Part shown: in pieces, positions 18,773-27,920 of the stretch
Numbering within the stretch: position 1 is the first letter of the stretch
Layout of the letters: each line of letters starts with the position of its first letter
DNA from: Clostridium sp. KNHs205
GTDB lineage: Bacteria; Bacillota; Clostridia; Lachnospirales; Lachnospiraceae
DNA length: 64,000 bases
Assembly (NCBI RefSeq): GCF_000702945.1
Contig: NZ_JNLE01000003.1
Location: forward strand, 1,783,501-1,847,500
Direction of reading: 5' to 3'
Translations under genes and position numbers: made by a program
The notes under the pieces: model-generated
Database searches by the model: none
What the model was told of the DNA's origin: nothing
What the model saw: the letters and a program-made list of their open reading frames with translations, nothing else

Positions 18773-20767
18773 ATGAATTACGAAATGGGCTGGCTTAGCT
18801 ACCATAGCTGTAAGGCAGAGGAATTACCAAAGTATATGGGGCAGCTTTATTACACCGAAGAGGATACAGTTCTTTTAAGTGCAATAGAGGAGTTGAAAGT
18901 GGCGGCAAAAGGCATGTTTGACTGTGTGCTTGAAGAAATTCAAGTAAAGGAGAATTCCTTTTCCGTTAAAAATGGTATCTTTCTTAAGGTGGAGAAAGGG
19001 ACGAAAATCTCCGGGGAAGGATATCGTATAACCGGAACAGACAGCTTCGTACTCATTGAAGGAAGTACTTCAAGAGGTGTATTGTACGGTACCTATGCTT
19101 TCCTGAGAAGATTAAATAGGAGCCTGGACCTTTCAGGTTATACAGAAGAAAAAAGCCCTGATAATCCCCTTCGTATGTTAAACCATTGGGATAATATGGA
19201 CGGCAGTATAGAAAGAGGTTATTCGGGAGAGTCCTTCTTTTTTCAGAATAATGAAATTCTGATTGACAGCCGTACAAAAGACTATGCAAGGTTAGCTGCT
19301 TCTGTCGGAATTAACGGAGTAGTAATAAATAATGTAAATGTCAAGGGAGCAGCAACCTGGCTGATAACTGACCGTTATTTTGATAAGTTGAAAAGTATGC
19401 AGGATATTTTTAAGAGCTATGGTATTAAATTATTCCTTAGTCTGAACTTTGCAGCACCAATGGAACTGGGAGAATTAAATACTGCGGATCCTTTATCCGA
19501 AGAAGTTAAGGACTGGTGGCAGGACAGAATACAGAAGGTCTATGACAGATTACCGGACCTTGGAGGTTTTCTGATAAAAGCGGATTCAGAAGGCAGACCC
19601 GGACCCTTTACCTATAAGCGAACCCACAGTGAGGGAGCAAATATGCTGGCAGCAGCTATTAAGCCTTATGGCGGGCTTATAATCTGGCGGTGTTTTGTCT
19701 ATAACTGCATGCAGGACTGGCGGGATAAAAAGACCGACAGGGCCAGAGCCGGTTATGATAATTTTAAGCCACTGGACGGAAGCTTCAGTGAGAATGTAAT
19801 TCTTCAGATTAAGAACGGACCGATGGATTTTCAGGTAAGAGAACCTGTAAATTCATTGTTTGGTGCAATGGAACAGACCAATCAGATGCTGGAGGTTCAA
19901 ATAGCGCAAGAGTATACAGGTCAGCAGAGGCATGTATGTTATCTGATACCAGCTTTTAAGGAAATCCTGGAGTTTCATACCGGTTATGGTGATAAAGATA
20001 CTGTAGGAGAGATCATTAGCGGAACAGCTTCGGGCAGCAGAAATTGTGGCATTACAGCCGTTGTAAATACCGGTAATGACAGTAACTGGACAGGACATGA
20101 CCTTGCAGCTGCCAATTTTTATGGTTTTGGAAGACTTGCTTTCGACAGGAAGCTGTCTGCAAAGGAGATTGGAGAAGAATGGATACGTGCCACCTTTGGT
20201 GGGGAGAAGAAAGTGGTGGATACCATTTTGGAAATATTGATGATGTCCTGGCCGGCCTATGAAAAATATACCTCTCCCCTTGGTATTGGCTGGATGGTCA
20301 ATCCAAACCATCACTTTGGACCGAATGTTGACGGTTACGAGTATGACCGCTGGGGAACCTATCACAGAGCAGACCGGTTTGGCCTGGGAGTTGACAGGAG
20401 CAGTAAAGGAACCGGCTATGCAACGACCTACAGCGAGTCCAATGCTTTATTATATGAAACTGCAGAAACCTGCCCCGAAGAACTGCTGCTGTTCTTTCAT
20501 TATATTGAATACAACTACTGTCTGAAAAGCGGAAAAACCCTGATACAGCATATTTATGATACGCACTTTGAGGGGGCCAAAGAGGCAGAGCAAATGGCAG
20601 CTATGTGGGAAGAATTAACAGATTATGTTCCGGAGGAAATATATAAAAGGGTTAAGGAACGTCTGGAATTTCAAAAGAATCATGCCCTGGAATGGAGAGA
20701 TGTTATCTGTTCTTATTTTTACCGTAAGTCGGGTATTCCGGATATAATGGAACGTGAGATTTATTAA
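18773..20767 (+). CDS. GH67 alpha-glucuronidase
   Basis: This 664-residue intracellular enzyme removes (4-O-methyl)glucuronic acid from the non-reducing end of aldouronic acids made by GH10 or GH30 xylanases. GH67 hallmarks are present: FLIKADSEGRPGP followed by RTHSEGANML, then YDNFKPLDG with D329, and a QVREP segment with E357; by family analogy D329 and E357 assist the base step and E273 is a candidate acid. Length is close to the family norm of about 680. Start: ATG 18773 lies 9 bases after GGAAGGAG; the in-frame site at 18749 has no such signal. It is 80 bp downstream of GH3 and 13 bp upstream of the acetylesterase, so one operon is likely. Confidence 0.93.
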   Translation: MNYEMGWLSYHSCKAEELPKYMGQLYYTEEDTVLLSAIEELKVAAKGMFDCVLEEIQVKENSFSVKNGIFLKVEKGTKISGEGYRITGTDSFVLIEGSTSRGVLYGTYAFLRRLNRSLDLSGYTEEKSPDNPLRMLNHWDNMDGSIERGYSGESFFFQNNEILIDSRTKDYARLAASVGINGVVINNVNVKGAATWLITDRYFDKLKSMQDIFKSYGIKLFLSLNFAAPMELGELNTADPLSEEVKDWWQDRIQKVYDRLPDLGGFLIKADSEGRPGPFTYKRTHSEGANMLAAAIKPYGGLIIWRCFVYNCMQDWRDKKTDRARAGYDNFKPLDGSFSENVILQIKNGPMDFQVREPVNSLFGAMEQTNQMLEVQIAQEYTGQQRHVCYLIPAFKEILEFHTGYGDKDTVGEIISGTASGSRNCGITAVVNTGNDSNWTGHDLAAANFYGFGRLAFDRKLSAKEIGEEWIRATFGGEKKVVDTILEILMMSWPAYEKYTSPLGIGWMVNPNHHFGPNVDGYEYDRWGTYHRADRFGLGVDRSSKGTGYATTYSESNALLYETAETCPEELLLFFHYIEYNYCLKSGKTLIQHIYDTHFEGAKEAEQMAAMWEELTDYVPEEIYKRVKERLEFQKNHALEWRDVICSYFYRKSGIPDIMEREIY

Positions 20768-20780
20768 AGGAGGAAGAGCT

Positions 20781-22934
20781 GTGAATCAGATCAGAGAACT
20801 TAGACTGCCAAGGCTTATCAGTGATGGCATGGTACTTAACCGTAATGGCATAGCGAATATCTGGGGGTATGCAATACCCGGAGATACCATCTGCATTCAT
20901 TTTCTGGAAAAGGTAAGCGAAACCAAGGCCAGTGAAGACGGCAAATGGAAAGTATCTTTTCTGAATCTTCCGCCTGGGGGCCCTCATACCATGAAGATAT
21001 CCGCAAAAACCAGCGGAGAAATCGAATTGAAGGATATCCTCATAGGAGATGTATTCTTAAGTTCCGGACAGTCAAATATGGAAGTGCCAATGGAACGGGT
21101 AAAGGATTTATATCCCGAGGAAATGATAAATTGCAGGAATAATAATCTGAGGCTTTTTAAGGTGAAAGAAAAATACCATTTTCCTTATCCCTTACAAGAC
21201 TTGGAATCCGGTACCTGGAAGAGTGCTGCTCCCTCTGATATTGCAGAATTCTCAGCTGTATCTTATTTCTTTGAGAAGTTTCTCTATGAAAGTACTTCAG
21301 TACCGGTAGGAGTAATCAATGCAAGCCTTGGCGGCTCTCCCATACAGGCCTGGCTGGGGGAAGAAGAGCTGAGTGAGTACCCTGCCTATATGGAGGAATT
21401 GAATGCCTACAAAGACGATCAGTTGATTGAAGCAGAGCTTGCAAGGAATATAAAGCAGTCAGAGGAATGGTATCAGGCACTGGAGAAAGCAGATAAAGGC
21501 TTAAATGAAAATATCCCTTGGTATGCGGAAGTTGTCAGGGCGGATGGCTGGAGTGAAATTGAACTGCCAGGCTTCTTTCAGGAGGCTGGAATTTTGGACT
21601 TTACCGGAAGTATCTGGTTCCGAAAAACAATAACACTTTCAGAGACCATGGCAGGAAGAAGTGCCTCCCTGTGGCTTGGTACGATTGTTGACAGTGACAC
21701 GGTCTATGTTAACGGTGTTTATATAGGAGGAACTCCCTACCAGTATCCGCCAAGGAAGTATCAGATTCCGGAAGGAGTTTTAAAAGCAGGCGATAATGTA
21801 ATTGCGGTACGTGTAATCTGCGATAATGGTAAAGGCAGATTTACCCCCGGTAAGATCTACAGGCTTTTTCCGGAGAAGGAATACACTATTACAGAGAAAA
21901 AAAGCAGATTGGAAGAAAGCATCAAGTTAAAGAAATACATCAATTTAGAGAAAAGAAGCAGAACGGAAGAAAACATCAATATTGAGAGAAGCACCTTTCT
22001 AAAGGAAAGTAATTGTCTAGAGGAAAGCAATAAGATTGGGGAAAGCAATAGTTTAGAGAAAAGCAGCAGGATAGGGGAAAGCAACTGTTTAGGGGAAAAC
22101 ATCAGCTTAGAAGGAAGCATAATCCGGGAGGAAAGCATCAGCTTAGAAGGAAACTGGTATTATAAAATTGGAGCAAAGTGCGCCAATAAGCCGGCTGCCA
22201 ATTTTATCAGCTGGAAACCCGCCGGTTTATACAATGGTATGATAAATCCCTGTCATGAATACTCCTTATCAGGTGTATTGTGGTATCAGGGGGAATCAAA
22301 TACCGGTAACCCTTCCGGTTATTCAGAGCTATCTCAGAAACTTATTACCTCCTGGAGAAGAAAATGGCAGCAGGAGAACCTGCCTTTCCTATATGTACAG
22401 CTTCCCAATTTTGAAATTGATATAGCAGAAGGTGACGAAGGCTGGCCGGCTTTAAGAGAGGAACAACGGAGTGTACTTTCTCTTCCGGGAACGGCTATGG
22501 TTGTTGCCATTGACTTAGGAGAAGCTAACGATCTCCATCCCCTTCGCAAAAAGGACATTGGATACCGTCTGTCACTGGCAGCCAGATTTCTTGTTTTAAA
22601 GGAGCAGCTTGAGTATTCGGGACCAATCCTTAAAACAGCGGAAACAGTAATTGATACAGAGGATAATAAAATAATTCTAACCTTTTCCCATACCGGAGAA
22701 GGACTTGTTTCAGGGGATGGCAGTAAACATCCCGGGAATTTTCAGATTGTGGATGAAGATGGCTGCATTACAAGAGCTGAGGCAGTAATACAGGAAGAGT
22801 CAGTAATTCTTTCATATAATGCTTCGGTAAACCCCCAATATATAAGGTATGCATATACCAATAGTCCCAAAGAAGAGCTGCTTTATAATTTGCATAATTT
22901 ACCGGCTTCTCCCTTTGTGATATGTTTGAATTAA
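20781..22934 (+). CDS. Sialate O-acetylesterase-family carbohydrate esterase with repeat insertion
   Basis: This 717-residue cytoplasmic esterase of the SIAE/SASA (SGNH-like) family probably removes acetyl groups from xylo-oligosaccharides, given the GH3-GH67 context. Motifs: GDVFLSSGQSNMEVPM with the nucleophile Ser (about residue 105), SGVLWYQGESN, and a late DLHPLRKKDIG with the Asp and His of the catalytic set. A jelly-roll insertion domain (about 270-370) follows the first half of the esterase domain. Unusually, about 85 residues of low-complexity repeats (373-456) separate KIYRLFPE from SLEGNWYYKIGA, which in relatives are nearly adjacent. GTG at 20781 is the start because AAGGAGGA precedes it; the gene ends without a clear terminator, only a weak ACCC/GGGT hairpin. 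Confidence 0.85.
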   Translation: MNQIRELRLPRLISDGMVLNRNGIANIWGYAIPGDTICIHFLEKVSETKASEDGKWKVSFLNLPPGGPHTMKISAKTSGEIELKDILIGDVFLSSGQSNMEVPMERVKDLYPEEMINCRNNNLRLFKVKEKYHFPYPLQDLESGTWKSAAPSDIAEFSAVSYFFEKFLYESTSVPVGVINASLGGSPIQAWLGEEELSEYPAYMEELNAYKDDQLIEAELARNIKQSEEWYQALEKADKGLNENIPWYAEVVRADGWSEIELPGFFQEAGILDFTGSIWFRKTITLSETMAGRSASLWLGTIVDSDTVYVNGVYIGGTPYQYPPRKYQIPEGVLKAGDNVIAVRVICDNGKGRFTPGKIYRLFPEKEYTITEKKSRLEESIKLKKYINLEKRSRTEENINIERSTFLKESNCLEESNKIGESNSLEKSSRIGESNCLGENISLEGSIIREESISLEGNWYYKIGAKCANKPAANFISWKPAGLYNGMINPCHEYSLSGVLWYQGESNTGNPSGYSELSQKLITSWRRKWQQENLPFLYVQLPNFEIDIAEGDEGWPALREEQRSVLSLPGTAMVVAIDLGEANDLHPLRKKDIGYRLSLAARFLVLKEQLEYSGPILKTAETVIDTEDNKIILTFSHTGEGLVSGDGSKHPGNFQIVDEDGCITRAEAVIQEESVILSYNASVNPQYIRYAYTNSPKEELLYNLHNLPASPFVICLN
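21896..22153 (+). repeat. In-frame degenerate repeat array inside the esterase gene
   Basis: About a dozen imperfect units built around GAAAGCAACAGTTTAGAG encode variants of ESNSLEE, ESNKIGE, NISLEGS and ESISLEG. Unit length varies, mostly as multiples of 6, and always keeps the frame. The flanking conserved segment ISLEGNWYY resembles the unit itself, suggesting local expansion. Confidence 0.85.
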
Positions 22935-23013
22935 GTGGACTTGTCACCCATAAATCGGGTTTAAATGATTCCATCTATAAAAATTCCCTCTATAGAACTT
23001 AACTTCAATATAT

Positions 23014-23209
23014 GCAAAAAACAGAAGAACGAATGCGCCTATGGAAAGGTATTAGAAGTCCTTTTTTCTGAATATTTTATGCTATCTTATCAAACAGATT
23101 GTTTGAGTGAAGCGAGTTATCTGTTTGATAAGATGTCCAGCATAAAATATTCAGAAAATTAGGAATTCTTATACCTTGGAATGAAGCATGAGTGCTTCTG
23201 TTTTTTTGC
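23014..23209 (+). repeat. 196-bp near-palindromic element, copy A
   Basis: Ends are GCAAAAAACAGAAG and CTTCTGTTTTTTTGC. The core is two stacked perfect 16-bp stems: CTGAATATTTTATGCT (23068-23083) with 23139-23154, and ATCTTATCAAACAGAT (23084-23099) with 23119-23134, around the loop TGTTTGAGTGAAGCGAGTT. Outer arms around GAAGTCCT/AGGAATTC pair imperfectly. A related element lies at 34344-34553. No ORF lies in the element; the gap 22935-23503 holds this element, a promoter and a leader hairpin. Confidence 0.85.
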
Positions 23210-23360
23210 AATTTTCCGTCCGTATGATGAGAAAAGAGAACTTTTGACTCTCCAGTATAATACTAAAAGGATCTGTGGGACTAAGTGCCTATGTATTTTT
23301 TTTATAAACTTTTTTGCGGGAAAAGAGAAAATTAATTTCAGCAAATAACCTTGAAAGTGT

Positions 23361-23391
23361 TTGACATAATCCTGTCCAACCTGTATATAAT
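23361..23391 (+). promoter_or_regulatory. Promoter of the SpoIID-domain gene
   Basis: TTGACA at 23361-23366 with TATATA at 23384 (17-bp spacer) overlapping TATAAT at 23386-23391. It is 110 bp upstream of the ATG at 23504. Confidence 0.75.
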
Positions 23392-23408
23392 GTAATACAA
23401 GCTTGTTA

Positions 23409-23462
23409 GGGTGTGTCGGAAGTTCTTGCACCGTTCCGAACGCTTTCGTAAGCGGCATATCC
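23409..23462 (+). promoter_or_regulatory. 5' leader hairpin of the SpoIID-domain gene
   Basis: GGGTGTGTC (23409-23417) pairs with GGCATATCC (23454-23462) if three G-U pairs are allowed. Inside are TCGGAA/TTCCGA and CGCTT/AAGCG hairpins. The outer stem resembles the leader hairpin before GH3 at 16445. Confidence 0.45.
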
Positions 23463-23503
23463 GCGCCAAATCCAAGACAAGCAGGACAGGAAAAGGGGCA
23501 AAC

Positions 23504-25930
23504 ATGAAAAAGAAACTGTGGCTGTTGGGCATCTGTATAGCTGCCATATTAATTATATTTGTAGGAAATGTTATCAGACAGTTAAAGGAAAGCAATGACA
23601 CAGAGAAAGTTAATACACCTGCAAGAGCCGGAGAAATTATAAAAACAGCAGAAGCTCAAAGACTGCTGGCTTCTCTGGGCGTAAAGACAGAAGAGGCTGA
23701 TACAGACCAGGAGAATGAGCTGACCTTCAAAGAAGCACGCAGTTACCTGGCACTGATTACGGAAACCCTTAACCTTACCGAAAAGGACATAACGGATAAA
23801 TTAACTTACTCCCTCTCAGACCTTCAGGATGGGAAAAAGATGAGAGTTTCGGAATTCCTTGGTTTCTATCAGGCAGTACTGGATAGTATAGAAGCAGAGG
23901 AGCTTCCGGTAACAGAAAAAGAAGTATACATATTAGGCAGCAGGGAAGAAAATGATTCGGAAGTTATTATTACTGACGCAGGAGAATTTAATCTAAAAAA
24001 TGCAGTTAGCTATGAAGAATATTATAAAGCCGGTAAATTAACAGACGTTGAGGATACTATAACCGGGGGCAGTGAAGGGGAAACCGGACATAAGCTGCCG
24101 GCAACAAAAACGGTAAGAGCTTCAGACTATACGGATATGGCAGTAACTGTACTTATTAAGGGAAAGGATATTATCTATATTAAAGAAACTTCTGATAAAG
24201 AATGGGTTCTCTCCAATCTCTGGATCATAAGCGGTAAAGACAATAAAATAAGTACCTATGTAAACGGCTTTACGAAAGATTTTCTGACAGAATATCCGCT
24301 ATCGGAGGAAATCGAAAACACGATCAGTAATGTTACCGTAAAAAATAAAAAGATTATCAGAATAACCATGAAACCTGATACCATCAAAGGAAAAGTGCTT
24401 TCTGCGGGTAAAAACAGCATTGAGATCCAGGGATATGGCAAAGTTCCTTTAGAAGATGGCTATAAGATATATAAAATCTATGGAGATCTATCCATGGAGG
24501 TTACAAACAGTATTCTGGTGGGATACAGCACCACAGATTTTGTTGTGGCGGATGGAAAAATAGCAGCAGCCCTCATTACAGAACCAATCAGGGCTGAAAA
24601 TATACGTGTTCTTATTAAGACGGATAATTTTAACGGTATATTCCATGACCAGGTGGTGCTTACAGCCAACAAAGATTTCACCGTAACGGCGGGCAAGACA
24701 GTAAAGAAACACAAAGCAGGGGATAAAGTAACTATTAAGACTACAAATAAACTTTTTAACGAAGGCAGGCTGCTCATAGAGACCCAGGGAGAAAACGGAA
24801 AGATAACTATCCTTTCTGTAAACAGATCCGGTGGGAATCCCAAATACAGAGGGAATATTGAGGTGGCAAAAGAAACGGACGGACTAACCATTGTAAATGA
24901 ACTATCCATGGAAGAGTACCTTTATGCTGTAATACCCAGTGAAATGCCTACTTCCTACAATATGGAGGCACTAAAGGCTCAGGCAGTCTGTGCCAGAAGT
25001 TATGCCTATAATCAGCTGATGGCAGGGGCTTTAAGTGAATACGGGGCCCAGGTGGATGACAGTGTCAGCTATCAGGTATACAATAACCTTCCGGAAAATG
25101 AACAGTCCATTCTGGCAGTGAAGGATACCTACGGTAAGGTTATAAAATATGATGCTAAAGTAATAGATGCTTATTATTTCTCTACCTCCTGGGGACATAC
25201 AGCTTCGTTAAAGGAAGTATGGGGCAGTGATGTAGCGGCACCTTATTTAACAGGAAAAGCCCAGGCAGTTTATGACCTGGTAGATCAAAAGACGGTATAT
25301 GCAGCTTCATTCCATCCGGAGGATATTGACTACTCGGATGAAACTGCATTTCGAAGCTTCCTGGAAAAGCCTGAATATGATACCTATGACAGTGAATTTC
25401 CCTGGTATCGCTGGAAGGTAACCATGACCAAAGACGAACTGACAAAGACCATTAATCAGAGCCTTAGCAGCCGTTACAAAGCTAATCCCGGATATATTCT
25501 GACTCTGACCGGAGGTACCCTGTCAGGGAATCCGATTTTTGAAAGCAGGGATATCAGCACCATCGGGGAGCTTACAGATATAAAAATAGCCGCCAGAGAA
25601 ACCAGCGGCGTAGTATCAAAAATATACCTGGTAGGAACCAAAGCAACGGTTTCCGTTCAGAGCGAATATAATATAAGAAGCCTTTTATCGCCTATCACCT
25701 CTAAGATAATCAGGGCAGACGATAGTTCTGTCAGCGCCTTGAAGCTGCTGCCCAGTGCCTATATCTGCTTTAACAAAGGAGAGGATAAGATCACCATAAA
25801 AGGCGGTGGTTACGGACATGGAGTAGGAATGAGTCAGAATGGTGCGAAGGCAATGGCCGATTCCGGCAAGACCTTTGACCTTATTCTAAAGCACTTTTAT
25901 ACCGGTACAGAGATTGGATTTATTTATTGA
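23504..25930 (+). CDS. Membrane-anchored SpoIID/LytB-domain protein
   Basis: This 808-residue protein has one N-terminal transmembrane segment (about residues 5-25) and a long extracytoplasmic region. The C-terminal about 340 residues are a SpoIID domain: VIPSEMP with the expected catalytic Glu at E480, then LKAQAVCARSYA, YFSTSWGHTASLKEVW and the final GGGYGHGVGMSQNGA. SpoIID in Bacillus is a lytic transglycosylase acting on denuded glycan during engulfment; longer relatives also act in vegetative wall turnover. The middle region (about 150-470) is beta-rich and not recognised. ATG 23504 fits a GGGG-containing ribosome site and the start of the membrane segment; the frame is open upstream to 23411 but that part is arginine-rich leader sequence. 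The stop abuts the convergent brkB-like gene. Confidence 0.87.
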   Translation: MKKKLWLLGICIAAILIIFVGNVIRQLKESNDTEKVNTPARAGEIIKTAEAQRLLASLGVKTEEADTDQENELTFKEARSYLALITETLNLTEKDITDKLTYSLSDLQDGKKMRVSEFLGFYQAVLDSIEAEELPVTEKEVYILGSREENDSEVIITDAGEFNLKNAVSYEEYYKAGKLTDVEDTITGGSEGETGHKLPATKTVRASDYTDMAVTVLIKGKDIIYIKETSDKEWVLSNLWIISGKDNKISTYVNGFTKDFLTEYPLSEEIENTISNVTVKNKKIIRITMKPDTIKGKVLSAGKNSIEIQGYGKVPLEDGYKIYKIYGDLSMEVTNSILVGYSTTDFVVADGKIAAALITEPIRAENIRVLIKTDNFNGIFHDQVVLTANKDFTVTAGKTVKKHKAGDKVTIKTTNKLFNEGRLLIETQGENGKITILSVNRSGGNPKYRGNIEVAKETDGLTIVNELSMEEYLYAVIPSEMPTSYNMEALKAQAVCARSYAYNQLMAGALSEYGAQVDDSVSYQVYNNLPENEQSILAVKDTYGKVIKYDAKVIDAYYFSTSWGHTASLKEVWGSDVAAPYLTGKAQAVYDLVDQKTVYAASFHPEDIDYSDETAFRSFLEKPEYDTYDSEFPWYRWKVTMTKDELTKTINQSLSSRYKANPGYILTLTGGTLSGNPIFESRDISTIGELTDIKIAARETSGVVSKIYLVGTKATVSVQSEYNIRSLLSPITSKIIRADDSSVSALKLLPSAYICFNKGEDKITIKGGGYGHGVGMSQNGAKAMADSGKTFDLILKHFYTGTEIGFIY

Positions 25931-26890
25931 TTATTTGCTTGGAATCCCATCATTGCTGTCCTCTTCTTCCTCTCCCTGTTCCTGGATATAAAGCTTATCA
26001 ATGGCTTTCCTGTCCTTTGCTTTTAAGGTTTTCCTGTGCTTAAAGAGGTATTTCATATAAAATACCAGGTCACCGGAGGACAGTACCACATTGATCTCGC
26101 CGCCGATAAAGAGGATATGCATGATGAAATAGAACCATAGCATAAACAGCACGATAGCAGTAAGGCTACCGTAGGTACGGGAATAGTTACTCATGTTATC
26201 GATATAATAGGAATACAGGTAAGAAAAGCCCATCCAGCCGGCAGCGGCGATAAGTGCTCCTGGAAATTCACGGTATAATTTGGTAGTCCGGTTGGGTATG
26301 GCTATATAGACCATGAGAAAGAAACAGGTAAGAATAAGCAGGCCTGCAATGGTACGGATGCTTATAATAACCAGCGCTAAATGGGTGAGCACAGGTATTT
26401 TTTGTATAATCCAGTCATAAAGCTGATTACCGAATACCAAAATAAAAATAGTAACAATTAAAATTATCGTAAAAACCAGAGTATAGAAGGCAGATATAAG
26501 CCGCAGTTTAAAATTATTGCGGCTTTCTCTTATTCCATAAACTGCGTTCAGACCTTTCACAATACCAAGAATTCCTCTGGAAGCAGCCCAGAGAGCAGAA
26601 ATAGCGGCCGTAACGGAAATTAATGTACCGGAATCATTGTGGTAGATTTCTTTTATAACGCCGATAACCATTTCGTCTATACTGTCAGGAAAGAACTGAT
26701 CAATTACTGTAAGAAGTACCTTCTGGTCAATGGACAGATATTGAATCAAAGTCAGAAACAGCATAAAAAAAGGGAAAAAAGAGATAATTACAAAAAAAGC
26801 TGCCTGAGCAGAGAAAGCTGCAATGTTATCTTCTTTCACTTTACGCCCGAAAGCACGTATTATTTTATATATGGATATCAGTATATTCAT
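25931..26890 (-). CDS. YihY/BrkB-family membrane protein
   Basis: This 319-residue inner membrane protein has about six hydrophobic helices and the family pattern: an N-terminal AAFSAQAAFFVIISFFPF segment, central ALWAASRGILGIVKGLNAVYG, and late SRTYGSLTAIVLFMLWFYF followed by LFIGGEIN. The function of the family is not settled; early naming as a ribonuclease is not supported. The charged C-terminal tail ends in EEEEDSNDG. The ATG at 26890 is preferred because GAGGT lies 5 bases upstream; the frame is open to 26959. The gene converges with the SpoIID gene with no bases between the stop codons. Confidence 0.88.
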   Translation of the reverse strand: MNILISIYKIIRAFGRKVKEDNIAAFSAQAAFFVIISFFPFFMLFLTLIQYLSIDQKVLLTVIDQFFPDSIDEMVIGVIKEIYHNDSGTLISVTAAISALWAASRGILGIVKGLNAVYGIRESRNNFKLRLISAFYTLVFTIILIVTIFILVFGNQLYDWIIQKIPVLTHLALVIISIRTIAGLLILTCFFLMVYIAIPNRTTKLYREFPGALIAAAGWMGFSYLYSYYIDNMSNYSRTYGSLTAIVLFMLWFYFIMHILFIGGEINVVLSSGDLVFYMKYLFKHRKTLKAKDRKAIDKLYIQEQGEEEEDSNDGIPSK

Positions 26891-27191
26891 CAGTGACCTC
26901 ATTTCAAACACTGTAAAGAAAGTGTTGTATGTACATTTTATTATATGCCTATTCATCACAATTTATATTTGAATCAGATGGATTTCTAATAATTGCATTG
27001 CGTGACATAAAAATGCAAGCATTTCTTATCAGTGAAAGACAAATTATGAACAAGCCTGCAGCAGCCTGGGTTGACGGGCTGCTGTTAATATAGATGTATA
27101 TTATAACATGACAAGTACAGGATGAAAAGCCAGAGAATGGAAGTTTTATCATAGACGGATTATTTTATGAAAATTACGTATATGAATTTTA

Positions 27192-27920
27192 TTAATTATC
27201 AATACCTACTTTATTATAAGCTACAATGAAAACTACACTTGTAACGACAATCCAGATAAAAATCGTTACAAAGGGCAGAATTTCCTGAGAGGAGAGACTC
27301 AATCCGTAAAAAATCTTATTAAAGATAAGTGTCATATTGTAATTGGGTGTAAATACAGCGATTTTTCTGATATTTTCATTAAAGTCGGCCATCATTGGTA
27401 TAAGGAGCAGTATTAACATAATCGGCATGCCGATAACGCTGGTAGACATTTGATTTTTTGAAAACATACCGATTAAGGCACCTATTATAATCATACTGAT
27501 GATAACTAAAGTAGAGATTAGCAGAAACCAGGCTAAATACTTGACTTCCATACCGGAAATAAAAAATATGATAATGTTAGTAATTGTAGACAATATCAGA
27601 GTCAGGACAACTTTTCCAAAGAGGAACTCAAGAGCGGATACGCCTGAGAGTAATAAAGTTCTTAAGGTGTTCTTCTCTTTCTCTTCTGCAATCAGCATGG
27701 CGATCGTAAAACTGGAGCACATAATCAGGTTCATATTCAGGCAGAGCAGCATAACCATGAGTTTTGGCATACCATTCACATGGTCACTGCCATAGATGTA
27801 AGAATAGATAATACTGAACAAAATAGGCAGCATACACATTAACAGTACGTTTGTATTCTTTGTAAAGCTCTTAAATTCCTTTTTGGTTAGAGCCTTTATT
27901 CTTCTTAATGATAGTGTCAT
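27192..27920 (-). CDS. ABC-2 type permease of LytTR-linked ABC system
   Basis: This 242-residue membrane protein has about six helices in the ABC-2/CcmB-like arrangement, with an EEKEKNTLRTLLLSGVSALEFL loop after the second helix, typical of the NatB/YhfP-like export permeases. It overlaps the preceding ATPase gene by one base (TAATG), so translational coupling is expected. Together with the ATPase and the LytTR-ABC regulator it forms a three-gene minus-strand operon. The substrate is unknown; lantibiotic immunity, sodium export or peptide export are all seen among relatives. Confidence 0.85.
   Translation of the reverse strand: MTLSLRRIKALTKKEFKSFTKNTNVLLMCMLPILFSIIYSYIYGSDHVNGMPKLMVMLLCLNMNLIMCSSFTIAMLIAEEKEKNTLRTLLLSGVSALEFLFGKVVLTLILSTITNIIIFFISGMEVKYLAWFLLISTLVIISMIIIGALIGMFSKNQMSTSVIGMPIMLILLLIPMMADFNENIRKIAVFTPNYNMTLIFNKIFYGLSLSSQEILPFVTIFIWIVVTSVVFIVAYNKVGIDN

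Noticed and set aside
21857..22138. Minus-strand Leu/Ser-rich repeat ORF
   Set aside because: Antisense shadow of the esterase repeat array.
27057..27086. Terminator downstream of the ABC-2 permease (CAGCAGCC/GGCTGCTG)
   Set aside because: Only an 8-bp stem with a 10-base loop and no T-run on the minus strand.
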